From the NCBI RefSeq assembly GCF_014654205.1, contig NZ_BNAW01000013.1:62001-126000 (forward strand): a stretch of 64,000 nt of DNA. The letters run 5' to 3'. The first letter of the stretch is position 1; each line of letters starts with the position of its first letter. A program made the translations under genes and the position numbers. A model generated the notes under the pieces. The model was not told the origin of the DNA, ran no database searches, and was given only the letters and a program-made list of their open reading frames with translations. Source of the DNA: Amycolatopsis bullii. GTDB lineage: Bacteria > Actinomycetota > Actinomycetes > Mycobacteriales > Pseudonocardiaceae. Below, one piece after another: positions 26,509-34,316 of this stretch.

Positions 26509-27764
26509 GCAGCGGCGTGATGTCACCCAACCTGGCTTTGAACGAAGAGGTGGAGACGCGCCGCGCCGCCGGCGAGTCGATCGTGCACCTCGGCTTCGGC
26601 GAGTCCCGGCTGCCGCCCGCCCCGGAACTGGTCGCCAGCCTGAAGTCGAGTGCGGCCCGCAACGCGTACGGGCCGGTCGCGGGACGCGCCGGGCCCAGGT
26701 CCGCTGTGGCGGGCTACTTCACCCGCAGGCGACTGCCGACCGGCGCAGAGCAGGTTGCGGTTGCGCCGGGGAGCAAAGCCGTCCTGATGGCGCTCCAACT
26801 GGTCGTGCCGGGGGACCTGATCATCCCGATCCCCAGCTGGAACACCTACGCCCCGCAAGCGAAGCTGGCCGGCAAACAGGTCATCGGGGTGCCGATCCCG
26901 GCGGAGTGCGGCGGTGTCCCGGACCCCGCACTGCTGCGGGACGCGTTGCGCACGGCCCGCTCGGCCGGTCACGACCCGAAGATCCTCGTGCTGACCCTGC
27001 CCGACAACCCGACGGGGACCTGCGCCTCCCCGGACGTCGTCCGCAGTCTGTGCGCCATCGCGGAAGACGAGGATCTCCTCGTCGTCTCCGACGAGATCTA
27101 CCGCGACCTCGTGCACGATCCGGCCACCACGCCGTGGTGCGGACCTGCCGAGCTGCTGCCCGAGCGCACCGTGGTCACGACCGGGCTGTCCAAGAGCCTC
27201 GCACTCGGAGGGTGGCGGATCGGCGCCGTGCGATTCCCCGTCGGCGAGTTCGACTCCCGGCTCCGTGCGCGGTTCCTCGCTGCGGCGAGTGAGATGTGGT
27301 CGACCCTGGCGGCGCCGATGCAACAGGTCGCCGAGTACGCCTTCGCCGAGCCCGCGGAGCTGCGCTGTCACCTCGCGTCCAGCGCGCGGCTGCACGGCGC
27401 GGTGGCGCGCGCGGTGCACGGCCTGCTTGTCGAGGCCGGCGCGACCTGCCGGCCGCCGACCGCCGGCTTCTACGTCTACCCGGACTTCGAGCCGTTGCGC
27501 GAACGCCTCTTCTCACGCGGCGTCACTGACTCCGCCTCGCTCCAGCGGTACCTGCTCGACGAGTACGGCATCGCGGTGCTCGCCGGTCACCTGCTCGGTG
27601 ACGCCCCCGGAGCACTCCGGTTCAAGGCCGCCACCGCGATGCTCTACGGCGACACACCCGACCAGCAGTGGGAGGCCTTGTCGTCGGCGGAACCGCTCCG
27701 GTTGCCGCACATCAGCGATCTGCTCGACCGGATCGGCTACAGCTTCCGCAAGTTGGCGTCCTGA
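26505..27764 (+). CDS. class I/II PLP aminotransferase
   Basis: Encodes 419 residues, with its ATG overlapping the aminomutase stop (ATGA). Fold-type I marks: NAYGPVAGRAGPRSAVAGYF, TLPDNPTGTCAS (NP-G), SDEIYRDL (D196), TTGLSKSLALGGWRIG with the Schiff-base Lys230 and the Arg that holds the phosphate, and a C-terminal GFYVYPDFEPL/LRFKAATAM. It could transaminate the beta-amino acid or its precursor, or act as a decarboxylating or C-C bond-forming PLP enzyme. The specific reaction cannot be read from sequence. Confidence 0.88.
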   Translation: MSSGVMSPNLALNEEVETRRAAGESIVHLGFGESRLPPAPELVASLKSSAARNAYGPVAGRAGPRSAVAGYFTRRRLPTGAEQVAVAPGSKAVLMALQLVVPGDLIIPIPSWNTYAPQAKLAGKQVIGVPIPAECGGVPDPALLRDALRTARSAGHDPKILVLTLPDNPTGTCASPDVVRSLCAIAEDEDLLVVSDEIYRDLVHDPATTPWCGPAELLPERTVVTTGLSKSLALGGWRIGAVRFPVGEFDSRLRARFLAAASEMWSTLAAPMQQVAEYAFAEPAELRCHLASSARLHGAVARAVHGLLVEAGATCRPPTAGFYVYPDFEPLRERLFSRGVTDSASLQRYLLDEYGIAVLAGHLLGDAPGALRFKAATAMLYGDTPDQQWEALSSAEPLRLPHISDLLDRIGYSFRKLAS

Positions 27765-27788
27765 GGGGCCGGACAGCAAGGAGACACC

Positions 27789-28043
27789 GTGGCACCACAC
27801 GAGCTGCACGCGATAGTCGTCGACACCGTCGCCGCGGTCCTCGCGATCGACTCCGAGTCCGTCGGCGACTCGCTGGCCGCGCTGCCGACGTTCGACTCCT
27901 TCAGCATGATCGAGATCGCCGAACGGCTGGAACAGCGGCTGGGTGTCGAGCTCGATGCGCACGATCTGACGCCGGCCAATCTCGGCCACGTCACCCGGTT
28001 GTGCCGTCTGTTCGAGCGAACAGCGGCTGCGGCGAATACGTGA
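27789..28043 (+). CDS. acyl/peptidyl carrier protein 2
   Basis: Encodes 84 residues from a GTG start, with AAGGAG 8 bases upstream. Predicted carrier protein: LPTFDSFSMIEIAERLEQRLG has the D-S-F context for the phosphopantetheinyl Ser (S37) and the amphipathic helix 2, followed by LDAHDLTPANL. It is followed by an ACAD-like enzyme and an adenylation enzyme, an A/carrier/ACAD set like those that desaturate prolyl- or other aminoacyl-carrier proteins. Confidence 0.85.
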   Translation: MAPHELHAIVVDTVAAVLAIDSESVGDSLAALPTFDSFSMIEIAERLEQRLGVELDAHDLTPANLGHVTRLCRLFERTAAAANT

Positions 28044-28054
28044 AAGGAGCAGGC

Positions 28055-29215
28055 GTGCTCACGAGAACTGAAGAAGTGACGGATCTGGTCGCGGAGGTCG
28101 CCGCGACGGCCCGGGAACACGCGGAGGCCACCGACCGGGACGCGGCCTTCCCGGTGGCGGCACTCGACGCGTTGCGCCGCACCCGGCTCCTCGGCCTCAC
28201 GGTGCCGCGCGAGTACGGCGGCATGGGCAAATCGGTGCCGGACCTGCTCGCGGTTGCTGGTGCGCTGTCGAGGGAATGCATGTCGGTCGGCATGATCTTC
28301 GCGATGCACTGCCAGCAGGTCGCCGCCGTCGTCGATCACGGGAGCGAGCAACTGCGGGCCGACGTGCTGCCCCGGGTGTCGAGTGGGGCGGTCTACCTCG
28401 CCTCGGTGACCACCGAGGCCGGCAGCGGCGGGCACCTCCTGTCCTCGGACTCGGAACTCGTGCGCGATCGGTCGGTGCTGCGCGTGGAGCGCTTCGCGCC
28501 GGTGGTGACCGGTGGCGCGTACGCGGACGGGTTCCTCATCACCATGCGCGCACCGGATTCCGCTTCCCCCGCGGCGGTGTCCCTCGTTTACGCGGACCGG
28601 TCCCAGGTCGAGGCCGTGGTGACCGGGCCGTGGCAGCCGATGGGGATGCGGGCGACGCACAGCGTTCCGATGAAGATCGTCGGCGAGCTCCCGGACCGCC
28701 AGGTGGTCGGAGCGCACGGGCAGTTCCGCGAGATCGCGTTGCGCACCTTCGGACCACTGGCGCACCTGGGCTGGGCGTCGTGCTGGCTGGGGACGGCCGA
28801 CGGCGCGCTGGCCCGCACTGTCCGGCTCCTGCGCGCCGAGCGGGGCCGCCGGAACCTTAGTTCGGACCTGCTGCTGCGCAGGCTGTCCCGCGTGCGGCAG
28901 CGGCTGGACACCGTGCACGCCCTGATCCAGCACGCGAGCCAGGTCTGGCTCGCTCGCCCGGACGACGTCGTCGAGTCGCCATCGCAGTTGCTGCTCAACG
29001 CGGTGAAGATCACGAGCTCGGAGCAGTGCTTGGCCGCGGTGGACGAGCTGGTGGAGCTGGTGGGGTTGCGGCACGGCTACCTGCGGGACTCCGCGCTGCG
29101 GCTCGAGCGAGCGCTGCGTGACCTGAGGTCCGCTACGCTGAACTACAGCAACGACCGGCTGCACGCGGCCGGTGGTGCCCTCGTCTTGATGGACCGGGAC
29201 GTCCAGCATGTCTAG
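28055..29215 (+). CDS. acyl-CoA dehydrogenase-fold flavoenzyme 2
   Basis: Encodes 386 residues from the GTG at 28055, 7 bases after AAGGAGC. ACAD features: LGLTVPREYGGMGKSVPDLL, SVTTEAGSGGHLLSSDSELV (the xxTExxxGS loop), GPWQPMGMRATHSVPMKI and the C-terminal four-helix bundle. The C-terminal NDRLHAAGGALVLMDRD does not show the usual Y-E-G-T catalytic Glu. It sits between carrier protein 2 and adenylation enzyme 2 and overlaps the latter by a few codons. It probably oxidises the carrier-bound acyl or aminoacyl group. Confidence 0.85.
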   Translation: MLTRTEEVTDLVAEVAATAREHAEATDRDAAFPVAALDALRRTRLLGLTVPREYGGMGKSVPDLLAVAGALSRECMSVGMIFAMHCQQVAAVVDHGSEQLRADVLPRVSSGAVYLASVTTEAGSGGHLLSSDSELVRDRSVLRVERFAPVVTGGAYADGFLITMRAPDSASPAAVSLVYADRSQVEAVVTGPWQPMGMRATHSVPMKIVGELPDRQVVGAHGQFREIALRTFGPLAHLGWASCWLGTADGALARTVRLLRAERGRRNLSSDLLLRRLSRVRQRLDTVHALIQHASQVWLARPDDVVESPSQLLLNAVKITSSEQCLAAVDELVELVGLRHGYLRDSALRLERALRDLRSATLNYSNDRLHAAGGALVLMDRDVQHV

Positions 29216-30698
29216 CGGCCGGGGGACAGGCATGGCGGTGACGCCGCTCCACGAATGGTTCACCCGCTCCGCCGAGGCGCACCCCGACCGCGTCGCCCTG
29301 GAAGCGGCCGATGCGGTGCTGACGTACCGGGAACTGCGCTCGGCCGCAGACGGCCTCGCCAAGGCGCTCGCCCGAGCGGGCCTCAAGCCGGGCGATCGGG
29401 TCGCCCTCCTCGCCCGACGCAGTCCCATGACCTACGCCGGTTACCTCGCCACGCTCCTGGCCGGCGCGGTCGTCGTTCCGCTCAACCCCGCGTTCCCCGA
29501 GGCGCGCAACGCCGCCGTCACCGCGCGTGCCGGCGCTCGGACCGTGCTCGACGACGGCGCGCTGTCGCCTGTCCTGCCTCCGAGCCCCGGCACGGTCGAG
29601 GCGGACACGGCCTACATCCTCTTCACTTCGGGATCGACCGGCACCCCGAAGGGTGTGCCGATCACGCACGGCAACGTCGCGTCCTACCTGGAGTGCAACA
29701 TCCGCCGGTACCGCGCGGGTCCCGGCGACCGCCTCACCCAGACCTTCGACCTGACGTTCGACCCGTCGGTGTTCGACATGTTCGTGTCCTGGGGCTCCGG
29801 TGCCACCCTCGTGGTGCCGACACCCGAGGACGTCCGCGACCCGGTCGGGTTCGTCACCAGGCGGGGCATCACGCACTGGTTCTCCGTGCCGTCGGTCGTC
29901 TCGCTGGCGCGCCGGATGCGGCGCTTGACGCCCGGTGGCATGCCGGGACTGCGCTGCAGCCTGTTCGCGGGCGAACAGCTCACCACCGATCAGGCGTCCG
30001 CCTGGTCGGTCGCCGCGCCGGCGAGCCGGATCGAGAACCTCTACGGTCCGACCGAGCTGACCGTCACCTGCACCGGCTACCAGCTGCCCCCCAACCGTGC
30101 GAGGTGGCCGGGAACCGCCAACGGCACCGTGCCGATCGGCGTCTGCTACCCCCACCTGGAGCACGTCGTGCTCGGCGGCGACGGCTCGCGGGCGGCCGAA
30201 GGCGAGTTGTGCGTCCGAGGTGGACAACGCTTCGGCGGCTACCTCGACCCCACGGACAACATCGGCCGCTTCGTCCGGTTCGACCCCCTCGACGACCGCC
30301 CGGCCGACGTGGTGGACGACGTGTCGGTGACCCCCGATTTCTGGTATCGCACCGGTGACCGGGTCCGCCTCACCGACGACGGGGGCCTCGTGCACCTCGG
30401 CAGGCTGGACGCACAGGTACAGGTGCACGGTTACCGCGTCGAGCTCGGCGAGGTGGAAGCGACGTTGCGCGGACATCCCAAGATCAGCGACGCCGTCGTC
30501 CTGCCGAACGACACCGAGCTACGCGCGGTCTACACGGGCGCTCCGTCGACCACCGGCGAACTGTCGGAGTGGCTGCACCGGCGATTGCCCGCGTACATGA
30601 TCCCCCGCCGCTACCACCACGTCGAAGTTCTGCCGCTCAACCCCAATGGGAAAATCGACCGCCGTGGACTGGCCGCGATGACCCTGCCGCCGACCTGA
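29208..30698 (+). CDS. free-standing adenylation enzyme 2
   Basis: Encodes 496 residues from the ATG at 29208; an ATG at 29232 with GGGGGACAGG just upstream is an equally good start. Motifs: A3 YILFTSGSTGTPKGVPITHG, A5 NLYGPTELT, A7 WYRTGDRVRL, A8 GYRVELGEVE and A10 NGKIDRRGL. It lacks condensation and carrier domains and should load carrier protein 2 two genes upstream. It is the last gene of the operon before a strong terminator. The substrate is uncertain; an amino acid or the beta-amino acid from the aminomutase is the working hypothesis. Confidence 0.92.
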   Translation: MSSGRGTGMAVTPLHEWFTRSAEAHPDRVALEAADAVLTYRELRSAADGLAKALARAGLKPGDRVALLARRSPMTYAGYLATLLAGAVVVPLNPAFPEARNAAVTARAGARTVLDDGALSPVLPPSPGTVEADTAYILFTSGSTGTPKGVPITHGNVASYLECNIRRYRAGPGDRLTQTFDLTFDPSVFDMFVSWGSGATLVVPTPEDVRDPVGFVTRRGITHWFSVPSVVSLARRMRRLTPGGMPGLRCSLFAGEQLTTDQASAWSVAAPASRIENLYGPTELTVTCTGYQLPPNRARWPGTANGTVPIGVCYPHLEHVVLGGDGSRAAEGELCVRGGQRFGGYLDPTDNIGRFVRFDPLDDRPADVVDDVSVTPDFWYRTGDRVRLTDDGGLVHLGRLDAQVQVHGYRVELGEVEATLRGHPKISDAVVLPNDTELRAVYTGAPSTTGELSEWLHRRLPAYMIPRRYHHVEVLPLNPNGKIDRRGLAAMTLPPT

Positions 30699-30762
30699 GG
30701 AGCGAACGACGGGGCAGCGTCCGGAACCGTCCACGGTGGAATTCCGGCCCGGAACCGCAGAG

Positions 30763-30804
30763 GGGTGCCGCGCGGCCCCGATCGGGCTCCGCGGCACCCT
30801 TCTG
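30763..30804 (+). terminator. intrinsic terminator after the biosynthetic operon
   Basis: Perfect 10-bp arms GGGTGCCGCG (30763-30772) and CGCGGCACCC (30790-30799) enclose a GC-rich loop and are followed by a short T-containing tail. It lies 65 bases after the adenylation enzyme 2 stop and closes the gene cluster. Confidence 0.8.
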
Positions 30805-30925
30805 ACACCTTTCGAACGGTGGCGCGTCAGCGGGGCTGGTGACACGTGACCGGAGGACCTTCGTGTGGGGGAGGGCCTCCGGATTCGATGTGGATTGCGA
30901 CGTCTACACCGACCAACGGAGGCTC

Positions 30926-31070
30926 TCGTGCCACGCTAACGCACCCCTGATCCCTACTGCCAGACTGCGCCTGGCCCGCTGTGTCGTCGAGGACGGCTGG
31001 CCGCTACGACGGGCCGGGGAGCGGTTCCAAGTGTCGGTCTCTACCGCCGCCCGCCGGGCCAGCCGCTACC
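30926..31070 (+). pseudogene. IS481-family transposase N-terminal remnant
   Basis: The peptide CHANAPLIPTARLRLARCV followed by DGWPLRRAGERFQVS and a few more helical residues is the N-terminal HTH region of IS481 transposases (usually starting MSHANAPL and containing a GWPLRRAAERFQVS-like helix). The first codon is altered and the frame ends after about 50 residues. The catalytic DDE core is absent. Confidence 0.6.
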
Positions 31071-31149
31071 GCACTCTCGTTGGAGCGGTACAACCCCGGG
31101 GAGCCGTCTCGCGATCTCTTGTCACAAAAGGGGAACTGGCGCCGCCGAG

Positions 31150-31319
31150 GCGGGCATGATCGGATTCACGCTACCGGAGATCCGACGTCTGCTCGCCAAG
31201 CTGGTGTTGCGTGTCGCCGGCGCCGCCGACCACATCTGGGTCTGGTCCCGCTGGCGCCGTCGACGAAACACCAAGCATGGCTCAGCCACTACAAACGACG
31301 CGGCTACCCACTCACCTAA
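31150..31319 (+). pseudogene. IS701-type transposase C-terminal remnant
   Basis: The peptide FTLPEIRRLLAKLVLRVAG, then DHIWVWSRWRRRR and, after a one-base frame change, HQAWLSHYKRRGYPLT, matches the usual C-terminal tail of IS701-like actinomycete transposases (PEIRRLL...WSxWRRRHQA). Only this tail is left, directly abutting the IS481 and IS110 pieces. The assignment is by eye. Confidence 0.45.
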
Positions 31320-31321
31320 CT

Positions 31322-31740
31322 GCCGGTGCAGTACTAGCCCGCGGCTCCACGCTGCTGGACTTGCACGGCATCGGCGCGGCCGGCGCCGCTCGGCTACTAG
31401 CCGACGTCGGTGATACTTACCGGTTCGGCAACCGTGACCGGTTCGCTCTCAGGAACGGCACCGCGCCGTTGGACGCGTCATCCGGGGAACAGCAACGGCA
31501 TCGCCTGTCCCGGGCCGGCAATCGCAGAATCAACCGGACACTGCACATCATGGGCGTTGTCCAACTTCGCAATCCGGCCGCCGGGCGGGCCTATTTCGAC
31601 GGCAGGAAGGCTGCGGGCAAGACGTCGATGGAGGCGATGCGTTCGCTCAAGCGGCGCTTATCGAACGTTGTCTATGCCCGCATGCTCGCCGATCAGAAAC
31701 GGCGCGAGGTGGCAGGTCCGGGAGGGCAGTCGGGGACGAC
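31322..31740 (+). pseudogene. IS110-family transposase C-terminal remnant
   Basis: The frame reads LDLHGIGAAGAARLLADVGD, then FALRNGTAPLDASSGEQQRH, LSRAGNRRINRTLHIMGVVQ and an EAMRSLKRRLSNVVYARML end. This is the Transposase_20 C-terminal half of IS110/IS116/IS902 elements, with its conserved G-x-G, AP-x-SSG and RxGNRxxN blocks. The N-terminal catalytic half is missing. About 250 bases after it (to 31989) hold no gene. Confidence 0.8.
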
Positions 31741-31989
31741 TCTGCAATCCGGCGTGACCGGCCTGACCCTGGACACCGGCCCTTCGGACAAGTCACAACC
31801 CGAACCTGCCAACCGCCAGCCTGCCCTCGCCAAGGCTCCCCTTGACATAAAGGGGAGCCATGAGCGGACATTGCGCATCTGCCTGCCTGTCGTGCTAGTA
31901 GATAAGGGCTGCCGGGTATTTGCGTGCGTACAGTTAGCGTATCGCTCCGTGCAAAATTAAGGCGCGGCGGCAGATCTCGCAGGTGTGAA

Positions 31990-32904
31990 TCAATCAGTTG
32001 GCGCCGATGGAAGGGCCTCCGCAATCCGTTGGACTGGCGCTTTGAAGTCGATTGAATCACTGGAATAGTACGGAAGATAGAATATCCGACTCGGAGCTCT
32101 CGGTGCTCGACATCGAGTGCTGAACAGCGTATCTTGCACTTGGCGAGCCAGTATGAGTAGTCTATCGTGATCTGCTACTTTGTCGGGCTTGGCTGCTGCG
32201 TTTATAACCTCGTCTTCGGTGTGAACACATACACGCTCGCGTTCGCTGGCTACTGCTCGCTGTTGCCGAAAGGTATCGAGTCCGAGCAGCAAGCCGCCCA
32301 AGGAAGGGATGAACCAGCGTACGACAATTTCCGTAACGGTCAAGCTTAGGCTCGCACCGATCACGACGCCCAAAGCTGTCCATGCCGAGACAAGGAAAAG
32401 CACAACATTGGCATATCTTCGGCGAATCCTGGATCCCCATCCCAGATTCTGTATTTGGCGAGCGAGGACGTCGAACGGTCTGGGCAGTTTTGGCATCTCG
32501 TCCCAGTCTTCGGCGATTCGTCGGCCCTTGAATCCATTGCTCAACCGACTGGCGTCCTCCATGCGCACTGGACGGCCAGCGACCACGGTGTTCCACGGGA
32601 GCTGGAACAGTTCTACTTCGAACTTCTCCTGAAGCTTGGCAGCACGAAGTAGTTCACCGTCCACCCATGAAGCCAGTCCGATCGAGTAAATGGCGGCCCA
32701 TAGTGCTCCTACAATGGTCACCCAGGTCACCTGGAGGGCGGTCACTGTCACCACTGCGCCGCTTACGGCAATAATCGAAGACACGGCAAGTCGGAGTCCG
32801 GAAAGTATCCTGACCCGCTGATGTGAGATGGACATCGCCTTTAGTGCAGTCAGCTGCGCAGGCGTGATGTCAGCCTTCGTGAACAAGGGTGGGGGCTCCG
32901 ACAC
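31990..32904 (-). CDS. S-4TM-type putative pore-forming effector
   Basis: Encodes 304 residues. Two hydrophobic hairpins are visible: residues 38-58 and 61-79, then 165-187 and 190-210, separated by a soluble acidic/Trp-containing segment (LFQLPWNTVVAG) and followed by a helical C-terminal tail. This topology matches the S-4TM family of putative membrane effectors found with nucleotide-second-messenger defence systems. GC content and codon use are clearly lower than in the metabolic genes, consistent with transfer. It is divergent from the kinase-fold gene with only 43 bases between the starts, so the two are likely co-regulated. No cyclase gene is adjacent. The effector role is inference from topology. 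Confidence 0.6.
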   Translation of the reverse strand: MSEPPPLFTKADITPAQLTALKAMSISHQRVRILSGLRLAVSSIIAVSGAVVTVTALQVTWVTIVGALWAAIYSIGLASWVDGELLRAAKLQEKFEVELFQLPWNTVVAGRPVRMEDASRLSNGFKGRRIAEDWDEMPKLPRPFDVLARQIQNLGWGSRIRRRYANVVLFLVSAWTALGVVIGASLSLTVTEIVVRWFIPSLGGLLLGLDTFRQQRAVASERERVCVHTEDEVINAAAKPDKVADHDRLLILARQVQDTLFSTRCRAPRAPSRIFYLPYYSSDSIDFKAPVQRIAEALPSAPTD

Positions 32905-32947
32905 CCGGACATCCTAGCTGTTCGTCTCGTCGGCAGCCATACTGCCG

Positions 32948-34162
32948 ATGAGCCGGGTAGTATTCGAGCTGATGAGCAACGGCGACGAACAAGGCGTCTC
33001 TGACGTCGGTCGGTATCTGGGCGACCCAGTGGTCGTCCGAGCGCTTGAGGCATGGGCGCACGATCACGCGCATAGTCTCGAGGTTCCCGACGAACCCTGG
33101 CGACGTCGAGGTGGAAGTGGTGCCCTTCTTGCGCGACTTAGAATCACGCCTACTGTTGAATTCGGCGGTTCGGTGGAAGTGATATTGAAGGTGTGTTCCA
33201 AGGGGAGCCCGGCGGGCGAAGCGCGTAATTACGAGCGGGCCTGGCTGTCGTCCCCAACGTTTGCTAGTCGGCATCTAATTCGGCAGCTATTTCAGTCTCA
33301 AACGCTCGAGGATGGTCGAGTGTTGATGTTCCTTGACTCGTCTGAAATGGTCTCGAATAGTCAAACGATTGGAGAAATGACGCCCGCGTATCAGCAACTG
33401 GGTGCCGCTGAGGCGATACGCTCGATCCTATACAGCTGGAATGAACCTACAGGATGGAAGCACGGGAGAACATCTGCAAGCGAATTTCTCCGTCTCGAGC
33501 TGCGAGGGGCTTTGAATCGAGGGCGCTCGGCATATCGTTGGGCTGATCGGGCAGGGCTTATGGCGGATGACGTGGACTGGTTTGGAGTGCGAATCGGAAA
33601 GTCTGGCGGGTTGCCAAATCCGATCCATTTGCTCAACGATGGTTCTGCTCTTAGCGAGATCGATGTCGAATATGTCCTCGGATACTCTCACGGGGACTTG
33701 CACGTCGACAATATAGTTGTTCCTCTGATTGACGGCCGTCCAGATTTCAGTCAAATCCGACTAATTGATCTTTCAGGGTACAGTTCCTCTGCGCCGTTGT
33801 CGCGCGACGTGGCAACACTGCTCCTCTCTTTGATCCTTCCAACGGTCCGCGCGAAGGCGAGCTCGAGCGGCGATATGCCTGCCCTGGTCAGGGTGTTGAT
33901 TGACAGCGATTTGTCTCATGCTGACCTCGATGGATCAGCTATCGCTCAATCGGTGCATAGAGTTCGTGCCGCGGTAACGAGAGAGCTAGATAATGAACTC
34001 AAGCGTATATTTCAGCTCCAGTACTTGTTATCTTTGTTGGCGCAGGCTATCATCTACACTTCGTATAGTAATGTTGGAGAAGTTGGTCGACGATGGTACT
34101 TCGGTCTCAGCTTGGAGGTTGTTAGAAAAGTTAATGAAATGGTCGATTTTGATTCGGAGTGA
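32948..34162 (+). CDS. kinase-fold (APH/TCAD9-like) protein
   Basis: Encodes 404 residues from 32948; an alternative ATG at 32972 is possible. A phosphotransferase-fold catalytic loop and metal site are visible: GYSHGDLHVDNIVV (HGDLHxxN) followed by IRLIDLSGYSSS, where DFD is replaced by IDL and the Asp is kept. The N-terminal GGSVEVILKVCS provides the possible ATP-binding Lys, and EARNYERAW the helix-C Glu. The layout resembles the predicted kinases (TCAD9) found in multi-protein conflict systems and aminoglycoside phosphotransferase-like folds. The low-GC coding matches the divergent S-4TM gene. It may sense or modify a target and release the membrane effector; that link is inference. Confidence 0.6.
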   Translation: MSRVVFELMSNGDEQGVSDVGRYLGDPVVVRALEAWAHDHAHSLEVPDEPWRRRGGSGALLARLRITPTVEFGGSVEVILKVCSKGSPAGEARNYERAWLSSPTFASRHLIRQLFQSQTLEDGRVLMFLDSSEMVSNSQTIGEMTPAYQQLGAAEAIRSILYSWNEPTGWKHGRTSASEFLRLELRGALNRGRSAYRWADRAGLMADDVDWFGVRIGKSGGLPNPIHLLNDGSALSEIDVEYVLGYSHGDLHVDNIVVPLIDGRPDFSQIRLIDLSGYSSSAPLSRDVATLLLSLILPTVRAKASSSGDMPALVRVLIDSDLSHADLDGSAIAQSVHRVRAAVTRELDNELKRIFQLQYLLSLLAQAIIYTSYSNVGEVGRRWYFGLSLEVVRKVNEMVDFDSE

Positions 34163-34316
34163 GTGGCATTCAGAGCGATTAGATACTTACTTTGGGTATC
34201 GGCCGATGTGTCCAATGCTTCGTGTCTGCATCAGCCATGGCCTGGCCATAGCGGAAGGCGTCCGATCTTCGGCATGAGCGTGCGTCCCGCGGCGTCGCTG
34301 CTGCAAGCAGAGAGGT

